The notes: generated by a model not told the origin, from the letters alone. Shown: positions 24,604 to 33,907, counted from the first letter of the stretch. The stretch is 37,340 nt of DNA from JAVXTH01 sp036642795 (GCA_036642795.1 JAVXTH010000015.1:1-37340), one strand, 5' to 3'. A program made the numbers and translations.

Positions 24604-25185
24604 TTATTTTTCTGGTGCTGGGGTTGGAGTCATTAGTTGATTCACTACTTCTTCATCCAGTGGTGTTGTCTTCACATCAACCGTAGCCTCTTTTGCGGCA
24701 GCTGTTTTAGACTTCACTAAATAAATAGGCGTAATCGTTGTTTTTTCATCTGGAATTAGATTATAAACATTAACTTCAATATCATACATCTGACAATTCT
24801 TTTTATTCGTAAAATAGGTTTCAATTGGTAATAAAGTAACGACTTTATCATAGGCTTGATTCATAATATCCCCAATTGCTTTTTCATCTAAATCATCGTT
24901 GGTATTAATATTTATTCTCAACGTTGCGGTTTTTAAATTGACACTTACGCCTTCAACGCCATCAAAAACTAAAGAGCTCTTTAATTCTTTCACATTCTTT
25001 TCACTAATCGCAGGATTTAAATCATGATCAAAACGATTCCCATTTACCGGTTCATCTGAATTTCCCAATGTGCCAAAGACGATGTAGATTAAAATACATA
25101 CTGGAATCATGACAACGACTAAACCAGCCCAAAGTATATAATTGTGTTTCTTATTTTTACCTTTTTGAGAATTTGCTTTACTCAT
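24604..25185 (-). CDS. Small membrane-anchored extracytoplasmic protein of unknown function
   Basis: I do not recognise the family. The 193 residues have a short basic cytoplasmic start (SKANSQKGKNKKHN), one helix at about 17-39 and an outer domain of about 150 residues. That domain has alternating strand-like stretches (SSLVFDGVEGVSVNLKTATL, IDVEV-type YDIEVNVYNL) and ends in a Thr/Pro tail (PTPAPEK). There is no lipobox, so it is probably held by the uncleaved helix. AAAGGAGG lies 7 nt before the ATG. It follows gatB by 81 nt that hold a structured element and belongs to the same minus-strand block. No catalytic motif is visible. Confidence 0.8.
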   Translation of the reverse strand: MSKANSQKGKNKKHNYILWAGLVVVMIPVCILIYIVFGTLGNSDEPVNGNRFDHDLNPAISEKNVKELKSSLVFDGVEGVSVNLKTATLRININTNDDLDEKAIGDIMNQAYDKVVTLLPIETYFTNKKNCQMYDIEVNVYNLIPDEKTTITPIYLVKSKTAAAKEATVDVKTTPLDEEVVNQLMTPTPAPEK

Positions 25186-25210
25186 GGAATTGCCTCCTTT
25201 AATATTTAAA

Positions 25211-25260
25211 ACAATACAACCGATTCTTTCTAACAGGTATATTGTACTAGAAAAAGAATC
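25211..25260 (-). promoter_or_regulatory. Alternative-structure or pseudoknot RNA element after gatB
   Basis: In minus-strand order: A1 (25260-25248), B1 (25245-25236), A2 (25232-25222), B2 (25221-25211). A1 pairs with A2 (GATTCTTT/AAAGAATC plus CTA/TAG). B1 pairs with B2 (ACAATATACC with GGTTGTATTGT, one bulge). The pairings interlock, so they form an H-type pseudoknot or exclude each other. B2 is followed by TTTT, so the B hairpin resembles a weak terminator. The next ribosome binding site is about 12 nt further on. Confidence 0.4.
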
Positions 25261-25266
25261 ATTTTA

Positions 25267-26691
25267 CTATCTTTTATTCAACTCTTCTTGGATAAGTTTA
25301 TTACTCATCGCAGGATTTGCTTGGCCTTTGCTTGCTTTCATAACTTGACCAACTAAGAAACCAATGGCACGATCTTTACCATTTTTGAAATCAATAATCG
25401 ATTGTGGATTCTCATCCAATACTTTCGTAACAATATCTAAAATCGCATTCGAATCACTCATTTGTTTCATGCCTTTTTCTTCTACGATTTGTTTTGGATC
25501 TTTCCCACTCATCATTTCTTCAAAGACAATTTTAGCTTGCTTCCCTGAAATTTCACCGGCTTTTATCATTAAAATCATATCCGCTAAATATTTAGGATTA
25601 CAAGGATTATCTTTTATCGCAATATGTTGTTTATTTAAATAAGCATTTAATTCCGTGATAATCCAATTGGCAGCTAATTTATATTCTTTGCACTTATCAA
25701 CTACTTCATCAAAGAAGTCACTCAATTCTTTACTTGCGACTAATACTTGGCCATCGTTTGAAGATAAACCATAATCTTTTGTATAACGCTGATAGCGTTC
25801 ATCTGGTAATTCGCCTAAATTTGCTTGAATGGATTTAATCCATTCATCACTTAAACGAATGGGTGGAATATTCGGTTCTGGGAAGAATTTATAATCAACA
25901 TCGCCCTCTTTTTTACGCATTTCAATCGTATTGCGACTTGCTTCATCAAATCGACGTGTCGCTTGGGTAATGCTTCCACCCTTTAAAATAATATTTGTTT
26001 GTCGTTCCACTTCACATTCAATTGCTTTTTGTACATTACTAATGGAATTTAAATTCTTAATTTCTGTTTTTATTCCATATTCTTTATAGCCAAAAGGACG
26101 AATTGAAATATTAACATCACAACGCATGCTGCCTTCTTCCATCTTTACATCACTTACATTTAAATAATATAAAAGGGTTCTTATCTTTTCCACATAAGCA
26201 GCAGCTTGAGCTCCACTTCGCATATCCGCTTCACTCACGATTTCCACAAGCGGTGTTCCAGCTCGATTAAAATCGATTAAAGTGCCTGCATTGCTATGAA
26301 ACTGTTTGGCTGTATCTTCTTCCATATGAATCCGATTGATCCGTACAACATGATCTTCATCTTCACAGTGGATTGTGACATGACCGCCACTTCCTAAAGG
26401 GAAGAATTGTTGAGTAATTTGAAATCCTTTTGGTAAGTCTGAATAATAGTAATTCTTACGATCAAAGCGAACCAGTGGATCAATTTGACAGTGCATGGCA
26501 CTTGCGGCTTTAATGGCAAGTTCAATTGCCTTTTTATTCACGCTTGGTAAAGTACCTGGATGTCCCAAGTCAATCTCGTTTACGCAAGTGTTTCCCACTT
26601 CACCAAAACTAACTGGTGCTGATGAAAACATCTTTGTTTTTGTTTTTAATTCACAGTGGATTTCAATCCCAATGACTGTTTCGAAATTCAT
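25267..26691 (-). CDS. gatB: Asp/Glu-tRNA(Asn/Gln) amidotransferase subunit B
   Basis: The tRNA-binding and kinase subunit of GatCAB. It phosphorylates the glutamyl (or aspartyl) group on mischarged tRNA and channels ammonia from GatA. The 474-residue protein has the hallmark N terminus ETVIGIEIHCEL (4-15), NEIDLGHPGTLP (38-49), FDRKNYYYSDLPKGFQITQ (76-94), and MRCDVNISIR. The C-terminal YqeY-like tRNA-binding tail begins near 330 and ends in GQVMKASKGQANPAM. The start overlaps the gatA stop in an ATGA arrangement, with AAGGTGG as ribosome binding site within gatA, consistent with stoichiometric coupling. Confidence 0.97.
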   Translation of the reverse strand: MNFETVIGIEIHCELKTKTKMFSSAPVSFGEVGNTCVNEIDLGHPGTLPSVNKKAIELAIKAASAMHCQIDPLVRFDRKNYYYSDLPKGFQITQQFFPLGSGGHVTIHCEDEDHVVRINRIHMEEDTAKQFHSNAGTLIDFNRAGTPLVEIVSEADMRSGAQAAAYVEKIRTLLYYLNVSDVKMEEGSMRCDVNISIRPFGYKEYGIKTEIKNLNSISNVQKAIECEVERQTNIILKGGSITQATRRFDEASRNTIEMRKKEGDVDYKFFPEPNIPPIRLSDEWIKSIQANLGELPDERYQRYTKDYGLSSNDGQVLVASKELSDFFDEVVDKCKEYKLAANWIITELNAYLNKQHIAIKDNPCNPKYLADMILMIKAGEISGKQAKIVFEEMMSGKDPKQIVEEKGMKQMSDSNAILDIVTKVLDENPQSIIDFKNGKDRAIGFLVGQVMKASKGQANPAMSNKLIQEELNKR

Positions 26692-28109
26692 GCGTCCACC
26701 TTCTTTACTAAACCCGCTAAACCGGTTGTATCTTCAATACTCGTTGCGATATCAAACAAGGTTTGTTCTTGCCAAGGCTTTGCATTTAAATTAATACCAA
26801 TTGGCATGCCATCAACAAAACCGGTAGGAACACTAATACTTGGATAACCTGAGAAATTACCTAACAACATATGATTTTCCGCAACTAAATAAGCACTGGA
26901 TAATTTATCATCAAAGTTATCATCTTGATGAGGAGCAATACTTCCCGCAGCACTTGCAATCGTTACATCATATTGGTCTAAAACATTTTTCAGTTCGTTT
27001 ACAATTAAACGACGAACTTTTTGAGCTTTTCTAAATAGTTTATCTTGATTTTCCACAAATAAAGAATAACTTCCCACTATAAAACGTTTTCTAACGGCAC
27101 TTGAGAAGCCCTTTGTTCTTGAGGCAATCATCACTTCTTCAACACTTTCACCTGGCTCACGCATACCAAAACGAATGCCATCTAAATTCGAATGATTGGC
27201 TGTCGCCTCTGCATTCGCAATAATAAAATAAGTGGATAATAAAGCTTTCATTAAATCATCCGGTAAAGAAACATGTTCAATGATTGCGCCTTGGTTCTTT
27301 AACTTAGCCATTAATTCATCAAATGAATCTTTGATTCTTTGATCATCAATCGCATCTTGCACATTATCAATGATTGCAATTCTTTTGCCTTTGATATCTG
27401 CATTGATATGAGCTGCATAATCCGGAACACTTTCAAATGAACTAGTTAAATCACGATCATCGCGGCCTGCCAATACTTGTAATGTCTTTGCGCTATCCAA
27501 TACATTATTCGTAAGGAAACCAACATGATCTAAAGAGGAAGCATAGGGAATAATTCCATAACGTGAAATTCTTCCATACGTTGGTTTAAGCCCAACAACA
27601 CCATTATAAGTAGCTGGTTTACGAATTGAATCACCGGTATCGGTTCCTAATGCAATCGGTGCACAATCACTTGCCACCATAACCGCACTACCTCCACTAC
27701 TTCCCCCTGAGATACGATCTAAGTCCCAAGGATTATTTACTTTCCCAGTATAAGCATTTAAATTCGTGCCTCCCATACCAAGTTCATCCATACTTGCTTT
27801 CGCCGTAAAGATAGCTCCTGCTTTTTTTAGTTTTTCCACGACACAAGCATCATAAACAGGTACATAATTATCTAGAATACGACTTGAAGCCGTCGTTCTC
27901 ATCCCTTTGGTAGATATATTATCTTTTAAAACAACCGGGATGCCATAAAGTGGTGCTTTTTTATCAATATCAGCAATTCTTTTACATTCTTCACTCATAT
28001 CATAAGCACTTACTACTGCATTTAATTGCTCTTTTGCCATTTTTCTACTTGCTTCGATTAATTTTATTCTTGCTGGCAAATCAAGCTGTTGCCAATCCTG
28101 AATCCTCAT
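26688..28109 (-). CDS. gatA: Asp/Glu-tRNA(Asn/Gln) amidotransferase subunit A
   Basis: The glutaminase subunit of GatCAB, releasing ammonia from glutamine for tRNA amidation. The 473-residue amidase-signature protein keeps the Ser-cisSer-Lys triad: Lys62 (VVLKDN), Ser137 (GGSSGGS) and Ser161. The segment around the nucleophile reads GTDTGDSIRKPA, where most GatA proteins read GSDTGGSIRQPA. Spacings between the triad residues match the standard enzyme, so it should be active. The ATG shares one base with the gatC stop (TAATG) and AAGGTGG lies inside gatC. It overlaps gatB by 4 nt. Confidence 0.97.
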   Translation of the reverse strand: MRIQDWQQLDLPARIKLIEASRKMAKEQLNAVVSAYDMSEECKRIADIDKKAPLYGIPVVLKDNISTKGMRTTASSRILDNYVPVYDACVVEKLKKAGAIFTAKASMDELGMGGTNLNAYTGKVNNPWDLDRISGGSSGGSAVMVASDCAPIALGTDTGDSIRKPATYNGVVGLKPTYGRISRYGIIPYASSLDHVGFLTNNVLDSAKTLQVLAGRDDRDLTSSFESVPDYAAHINADIKGKRIAIIDNVQDAIDDQRIKDSFDELMAKLKNQGAIIEHVSLPDDLMKALLSTYFIIANAEATANHSNLDGIRFGMREPGESVEEVMIASRTKGFSSAVRKRFIVGSYSLFVENQDKLFRKAQKVRRLIVNELKNVLDQYDVTIASAAGSIAPHQDDNFDDKLSSAYLVAENHMLLGNFSGYPSISVPTGFVDGMPIGINLNAKPWQEQTLFDIATSIEDTTGLAGLVKKVDA

Positions 28110-28402
28110 TACTTCACCACCTTAGGTACATGAACGTAGCCTTCTTTTACACTCATTACATTACTCAATGCATCTTCTACACTTAACACTTGATCGACTT
28201 CATCCTCGCGAATAAAGCTCGTCTCATCATCAAAAGGATAAACCATTTCTTTTACCCCATCGCTATTGATTTTGTCAAGATAATCCATTTGTGATAACAA
28301 AACCTTGAATTCATCTTGTAATTCACTGATTTCTTGATCACTCAAATCAAACATAATTTGATTTGCTAGCTTTTTAAAATACTCTTTATCAAATGGTTCC
28401 AT
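28109..28402 (-). CDS. gatC: Asp/Glu-tRNA(Asn/Gln) amidotransferase subunit C
   Basis: The small subunit that wraps around the GatA-GatB interface and stabilises it. It has 97 residues, the usual length, with LANQIMFDLSDQEISELQDE near 11-30, the helix FKVLLSQMDYLDKI and the tail PKVVK. AGGAGG lies 4 nt before the ATG. It starts 11 nt after the camS stop and overlaps gatA by one base, so gatC-gatA-gatB are translationally linked. Confidence 0.95.
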   Translation of the reverse strand: MEPFDKEYFKKLANQIMFDLSDQEISELQDEFKVLLSQMDYLDKINSDGVKEMVYPFDDETSFIREDEVDQVLSVEDALSNVMSVKEGYVHVPKVVK

Positions 28403-28413
28403 AGTTCCTCCTG

Positions 28414-29541
28414 TTAAATCAACATTGTTAAGTTAATTTTACTACTATTTTTATTTCTTGTCATAACCGCAATTGTTTCATTTCCATTTAGAAAATTAAT
28501 TTTAACTTCCATTCCTTGATCATTAAAGTTATCAATTAAAGATCCTGTATATTGAATCAATCCTTGGCATTCTGTATATGTTTTAGCTTGTATTGAAACA
28601 TTAATATATAATGTATCAATTTTCTTGTCAATATATAAAGCTTTTCCAATTAAAGAAACATCTTCTGGTAAGAACATATATAATGATTTTCGCATCGTAT
28701 CAAAATGAGTTGCTGTCACACTATCAATTTGATCTCCTCGATCACTTGGGAATAAAACCCATTCTTCCTCGATATCCTCAAACTTCGAACTACGCGAATG
28801 CGAAGTAAAGTAAGCTTGGGAAATAAAGGAACCAGGTAAGGTTGTATCCGGTGAAGATACATCAAACAAAGTAACATAAATTGGCATCGCATCGCCTACT
28901 TGAGGTTGTTGTCTTAAATAACTAACTAACTTACGAGCAGCTTCTTGGCCATATAATTTTAATGTCTCTTTTTCAATCTTGGTGATTTTCTCATAAGCAA
29001 CCCCTGCTTCACTCTTTGCTTCTTCTCTTTGTTGGGATTGTAAGACAATCGCAACCGATATTCCCGCTAACTCATCCTTGGCTTTTTTGAAATCAATTTC
29101 ATATATTTCTTCAACAATCATCGGCGAGTCAATCATGACTCCTTCACCATTATCAAACTTAGTCCCTAATTTAGGATTTAAGCCAATATCATTGGTTGGT
29201 GAATTATCATCTTTATCGGTTTTAATCTTTTGACGACCGACTAATCTTTGAATTTCTTTTAAGTCTAAAACCGATCCTTCACTTTGAATATAATTGTCAC
29301 TTGAAAAATGATCTTTGCTTCGCTCATATAAACCATGACCGATTTCAAAGGAATCAAACATCGATCCTGCTCGTTTTGAACCATGCATATTTCTTGAATT
29401 GGAAGTAATTAAAGGTAATTCCGCATTGTAATCACCACTGACTAAGGCTTGTGTTTCTTTGTTCTTTTTGGAATCATCTCTACTTCCACATCCAACTAGC
29501 ATGAAAGCACAAAGCAAAACGATTTGTATTTTATTTTTCAT
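28414..29541 (-). CDS. camS: CamS family sex-pheromone-precursor-type lipoprotein
   Basis: A 375-residue lipoprotein of the CamS/YerH family, whose signal peptides in staphylococci and enterococci give rise to conjugation pheromones. The role of the mature protein is not known. The signal peptide (1-17) carries the lipobox LVGC with Cys18 for lipidation. The family body includes ERSKDHFSSDNYIQSEG, GLNPKLG and VPIYVTLFD-type motifs (MPIYVTLFDVSSPD). The second ATG at 29541 is preferred, because AGGAGG lies 9 nt upstream of it and only 3 nt from the first. The start overlaps the ligA end by 11 nt. Placement between ligA and gatC is conserved in Bacillus and Staphylococcus. Confidence 0.93.
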   Translation of the reverse strand: MKNKIQIVLLCAFMLVGCGSRDDSKKNKETQALVSGDYNAELPLITSNSRNMHGSKRAGSMFDSFEIGHGLYERSKDHFSSDNYIQSEGSVLDLKEIQRLVGRQKIKTDKDDNSPTNDIGLNPKLGTKFDNGEGVMIDSPMIVEEIYEIDFKKAKDELAGISVAIVLQSQQREEAKSEAGVAYEKITKIEKETLKLYGQEAARKLVSYLRQQPQVGDAMPIYVTLFDVSSPDTTLPGSFISQAYFTSHSRSSKFEDIEEEWVLFPSDRGDQIDSVTATHFDTMRKSLYMFLPEDVSLIGKALYIDKKIDTLYINVSIQAKTYTECQGLIQYTGSLIDNFNDQGMEVKINFLNGNETIAVMTRNKNSSKINLTMLI

Positions 29542-31525
29542 TTGCATTTACCTCCTGCATAAAGGTTTCTTCATCCATAATGCTTACTCCTAATGATGTT
29601 GCTTTGGCAAGTTTACTTCCTGCATTTTCACCATAAATTAACAAATCGGTTTTAGCGGATACACTACCTGCTACTCTAGCTCCCAGTTCTTCTAATAAGG
29701 TCTCTGCCTGTTTTCTTGAAAATAAGCTTAAAGAGCCGGTTACGACAACTGTTTTATCGGTGAAATAACTTTCTTTCGTCTTTATTTCATCGCCATTCAT
29801 TCGTAGTCCATATTCTTTTAAGTGTGCAATTAAAGTAAGATTTGCACCTTCTTTAAAATAATCCACAATTGATTGAGCTGTAATTTCCCCGATATCGCGT
29901 ATTTTAGTAAGCTCTTCACCATCCGCTTGGATAATCGCATCCATCGTATGATATTTCTTAACTAATATTTTGGCGGCTTTTTCTCCAACTTGGCGAATTC
30001 CTAAACCATAAACTAGTTTCTCTAATGAATTCTTTTTACTATCTTCAATCGCTTGAATTAATTTCTCAACACTCTTACTTTGAAAGCCTTCTAATTGAAG
30101 CAACTGTTCCTTTTTATCTTTTAAGGTATAAATATCTTCCACCGTATTTAATAAGTTTGCTTGGTGGAACTGTTCGACTGTTTTATCTCCCAAGGTATCG
30201 ATGTTCATCGCATTACGTGATGCGAAATGAATCATGCTTTCCACAACCCGAGCAGGACAATCATTATTAATACAATAATGTGCTGCTTCATCTGGATAAC
30301 GAACTAATTCACTACCACAGATAGGACAATGCTTAGGAAATTGAAAGACGCTTTGCGTATCATCGCGACGATCCACAATCGGTTTAATGATCTCTGGAAT
30401 AATATCGCCGGCTTTACGAACTAAAACAATATCATGAATACGAATATCTTTATCACGGATAAAATCTTCATTATGTAATTGGGCAGCAGCAACACTGCTC
30501 CCAGCAATACGGACTGGCTCTAACACCGCATTGGGCGTGATTTTGCCAGTTCTACCTACCGTTAAAACAATATCGAGTAAGCGTGTTTCTACTTCCTCAG
30601 CAGGAAACTTATAAGCAATCGCCCATTTCGGTGTTTTAGCGGTTGCTCCCAATGCTTGTTGATTACTTAAAAGATCTACTTTAATTACCATTCCATCAAT
30701 TTCATAAGGAAGCTCGTTGCGCTTTTTTGTAATGGCTTGAATAAAAGTCCAAATCTCATCCACATTATGACATATTTTTCGTAATGGATTGGTACGAATA
30801 TGCAATTCATCCATTTTATTCATCGCCATCGAATGTTGTTTCATCCCAAAATCTTGAGCATCGATAAAATAATACCAGAAAGCATCTAATTTTCGTGATG
30901 CAGCAATTTTACTATCTAATTGACGAATACTACCGGCTGCCGCATTACGAGGATTAGCAAATAAGCTTTCTTGTTTTGCTTCTCTTTCTTTATTTAATGC
31001 TTCAAACGATGCTTTTGGCATATAAACTTCACCACGAAATTCAACTTCACCTTGTAAGTCAATTTTCATTGGAATACTTTTAATCGTTTTCACATTCCGT
31101 GTCACATCTTCACCAATCAATCCATCTCCACGCGTTACCGCTCTTATAAAACGGCCATCTTGGTAGAGGATTGACATTGCTAAGCCATCTAGTTTTAATT
31201 CAACAACATAGCTAACATCTGGAAACTGTTCACGAATACGCGCATCAAAGGCTTGAATATCTTCATAATTAAAGGCATTACCAAGCGATAACATACTTTT
31301 TTTATGCGTGTACTTATCAAAGCCTTCACTCACCCAGCCACCAACTCTTTGGGTTGGCGAATTTTCATCAAAAAATTGTGGATTGGCTTCCTCTAATTGT
31401 GTTAGTTCATGGAGGTAGCGATCATATTCTTGATCACTTGAACTCGGTTGATCTAATACATAATATTCATAAGATAGTTTTTCTAATATTTCTCTTAACT
31501 CATGAATGCGTTCTTCTACTTGCAT
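29531..31525 (-). CDS. ligA: NAD-dependent DNA ligase LigA
   Basis: Seals nicks in replication and repair using NAD. At 664 residues it is full length. Ia domain at about 1-70, adenylation domain with Lys111 in VELKLDG, OB domain with GRTGKITPNAVLEPV, and a Cys4 zinc finger (CPICGSELV then CINNDCPA near 408-430). Helix-hairpin-helix repeats (about 470-570) and a C-terminal BRCT domain (about 585-664, KTVVVTGSLSLFSRKQAETL) follow. AAAGGAGG lies 6 nt before the ATG. It follows pcrA by 12 nt and overlaps camS by 11 nt. Confidence 0.98.
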   Translation of the reverse strand: MQVEERIHELREILEKLSYEYYVLDQPSSSDQEYDRYLHELTQLEEANPQFFDENSPTQRVGGWVSEGFDKYTHKKSMLSLGNAFNYEDIQAFDARIREQFPDVSYVVELKLDGLAMSILYQDGRFIRAVTRGDGLIGEDVTRNVKTIKSIPMKIDLQGEVEFRGEVYMPKASFEALNKEREAKQESLFANPRNAAAGSIRQLDSKIAASRKLDAFWYYFIDAQDFGMKQHSMAMNKMDELHIRTNPLRKICHNVDEIWTFIQAITKKRNELPYEIDGMVIKVDLLSNQQALGATAKTPKWAIAYKFPAEEVETRLLDIVLTVGRTGKITPNAVLEPVRIAGSSVAAAQLHNEDFIRDKDIRIHDIVLVRKAGDIIPEIIKPIVDRRDDTQSVFQFPKHCPICGSELVRYPDEAAHYCINNDCPARVVESMIHFASRNAMNIDTLGDKTVEQFHQANLLNTVEDIYTLKDKKEQLLQLEGFQSKSVEKLIQAIEDSKKNSLEKLVYGLGIRQVGEKAAKILVKKYHTMDAIIQADGEELTKIRDIGEITAQSIVDYFKEGANLTLIAHLKEYGLRMNGDEIKTKESYFTDKTVVVTGSLSLFSRKQAETLLEELGARVAGSVSAKTDLLIYGENAGSKLAKATSLGVSIMDEETFMQEVNANEK

Positions 31526-31537
31526 AGTTTGCCTCCT

Positions 31538-33739
31538 TTATTTCTTTGTTAATGAAGCGTGGGTTGCATTTATATTACGAATTCCAAAACGTTGATCAAA
31601 AGCAATTTGTGCGAGTCCATCTTTAAGTGAAATGACAACACCATCACCAAATATACTATGTGTCACCATATCGCCTTTATGGATCGGTCCACTTTTTTTC
31701 TTTGGTTTCGCTTTTTCATTAACCGTTTCACTTGTTTCTTCATAACGATGTTGAACCATATCAAATTCATTGCTCATTGGTGGCAATGGTTGATATCCAA
31801 AACTAAAGCGATTTGGTTTAATTGGTAAACCGACATCTTCTAAATATTGAGGGTCAATTTCCATAATGAAACGACTTGTTTTTTTCATATTATTTAGTAT
31901 ATAACTATAACCTTGAGAATCCGATAAATATAGTTTTTTACGAGCTCGAGTAAAAGCAACATAAGCCAAACGACGCTCTTCCTCAAGAGCAGAGGCTCCA
32001 CCTTCTCCAATTGATTTTTCATTTGGGAAAATGCCTTCACTTAAACCATAGACAAACACATGATCAAATTCCAATCCTTTTGCCGCATGGATACTCATTA
32101 ATTGAATGTATTCCCCTTCTTCAATCATTTCTTTATCGGTATACAAAGAAATCATTTGAAGATAATCATCTAAGCTTCCTTCGGGATTATTCTGTTCAAA
32201 GATGACGATATCATGAATTAATTCTTTTATATTCGCAATTCGTTCTTCTTCACGATCTTCTTGAAGCGCTTTTATATAACCACTTTCATTCATCACTTGT
32301 TCCAATAGATCCGCAATGGAAGTATCTTTAATCGCTTCACGAGCTTTTTCAATCACTGCCACAAATTCATCAATTGCATTTTGGGCTTTCCCTTTTGAAA
32401 AACGATGTTGTTTCAATACTTCATACATTGGAATATTTTCACTTTGAGAAAGCATTTCAATACTATTTAATGTTTTTGTACCAATTCCTCTTTTAGGTGT
32501 ATTAATTACTCTTTTTACCGCTAAATCACTCGCTGGATTATCAACTAATAATAAACGTAAATAAGATAGAGAATCTTTAATTTCTAAACGATCATAGAAA
32601 CGCGTACCACCATAGATCTTATAAGGGATATTAGCTTCAAGCATCGCTTTTTCTAATCCTCGTGATAAATAATTACTGCGATATAAAACTGCCATTTCAC
32701 GATACGATACTCCAGATGCATGGATTGCTCGTACTCTTGCTGATATCCATAATGGTTCATTTGCTTCATCCATTGCCGAAAAGTGAATGATTTTCCCATT
32801 ATCTTGATTGCTCGTGAATAAATCTTTATCGACTCGATTCTTATTATTTTTAATCAATGAGTTTGCACCATTTAAAATGCAAGGAGTCGATCGATAGTTT
32901 TCATTTAAAATAATTGTTTTCACATCTTTAAAATCTTTTTCAAAGTTCATGATAATATCAACTTGTGCTCCTCGCCAAGTATAGATTGTTTGATCTGGAT
33001 CACCTACAACGCATAAGTAACTATGAGGACCAACTAAATAAGTGATAATACCATATTGAAGTTTATCTACATCTTGAAATTCATCGACATGTAGATAAGT
33101 AAAACGATGTTGCCATTTTTCTCTTATAGTTAAATTGTTTTTTAGTATTTTATAGGCATAAATTAAAAGATCATCAAAATCAAGCGCCATCATTTGATGC
33201 GTTCGCTTTTCATAATAGGCATAAAGATCAGCTTTTTGTTGTTCACCATTAAAATCAGCAGCCAACCCTTTTGCTTCTTGTGCATCGATGAGTTGCGTTT
33301 TATTATTTGAGATGTAACTTAATGTATTATGATAACTTATATCTTTCACATCCACTTCCAATTCACGATAGGCTTCACGAAGAATACTCTTTTGATCATC
33401 TCCATCAAGAATCGTAAAATTAGCTGGATAGCCTAATTCTTTAATATCCTCACGTAATAAGCGTACACAAAAAGAGTGAATCGTCGATATTTGAATGCCT
33501 GCACTACCATCTTCCAATAACGATCTTACCCGCTCTTTCATTTCATTTGCGGCCTTATTCGTAAAGGTGATTGCCAATATCTTATTTGGATAAACATGCA
33601 TCTCATTCACTAAATAAGCAATGCGGGTCGTGATGACACGAGTCTTACCACTCCCAGCTCCAGCGATGATTCGCACATGGCTTTGGGTTTGCGTTACCGC
33701 TTCCCTTTGATTTTCGTTTAACTGATCCATATATGACAC
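31538..33739 (-). CDS. pcrA: ATP-dependent DNA helicase PcrA (UvrD/Rep family)
   Basis: A superfamily 1A 3'-5' helicase that removes RecA filaments and acts in nucleotide excision repair and rolling-circle replication. The 733-residue protein has AGAGSGKT (26-33), the Q motif LNENQREAV (7-15), VDEFQDVD, VVGDPDQTIYTWRGA, LNENYRST, SIHAAKGLEFDHVF and AFTRARKKLYLS. A C-terminal Tudor-like domain (about 680-733, KKGD-type HKGDMVTHSIFGDGVV) contacts RNA polymerase in related proteins. The GTG at 33739 is preferred, because GAGGTGAT is 7 nt upstream of it and too far from the next ATG. It heads the operon; a TATAAT box (minus strand, 33757-33762) lies just upstream. Confidence 0.97.
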   Translation of the reverse strand: MSYMDQLNENQREAVTQTQSHVRIIAGAGSGKTRVITTRIAYLVNEMHVYPNKILAITFTNKAANEMKERVRSLLEDGSAGIQISTIHSFCVRLLREDIKELGYPANFTILDGDDQKSILREAYRELEVDVKDISYHNTLSYISNNKTQLIDAQEAKGLAADFNGEQQKADLYAYYEKRTHQMMALDFDDLLIYAYKILKNNLTIREKWQHRFTYLHVDEFQDVDKLQYGIITYLVGPHSYLCVVGDPDQTIYTWRGAQVDIIMNFEKDFKDVKTIILNENYRSTPCILNGANSLIKNNKNRVDKDLFTSNQDNGKIIHFSAMDEANEPLWISARVRAIHASGVSYREMAVLYRSNYLSRGLEKAMLEANIPYKIYGGTRFYDRLEIKDSLSYLRLLLVDNPASDLAVKRVINTPKRGIGTKTLNSIEMLSQSENIPMYEVLKQHRFSKGKAQNAIDEFVAVIEKAREAIKDTSIADLLEQVMNESGYIKALQEDREEERIANIKELIHDIVIFEQNNPEGSLDDYLQMISLYTDKEMIEEGEYIQLMSIHAAKGLEFDHVFVYGLSEGIFPNEKSIGEGGASALEEERRLAYVAFTRARKKLYLSDSQGYSYILNNMKKTSRFIMEIDPQYLEDVGLPIKPNRFSFGYQPLPPMSNEFDMVQHRYEETSETVNEKAKPKKKSGPIHKGDMVTHSIFGDGVVISLKDGLAQIAFDQRFGIRNINATHASLTKK

Positions 33740-33907
33740 AAAATCACCTCGGTATCATTATACTATATTTTGACTCAATTTAAGCGAAAAGTTAGGATAT
33801 TTTTTTTGTAGTTAATAAGCTAATTTACTAATATTTCCCCTTTCTTACAATCTTGTCATCGCATTTTTAAAGGTTCTGTATTATAATAAAAAGGCTGAGG
33901 TGAATTT

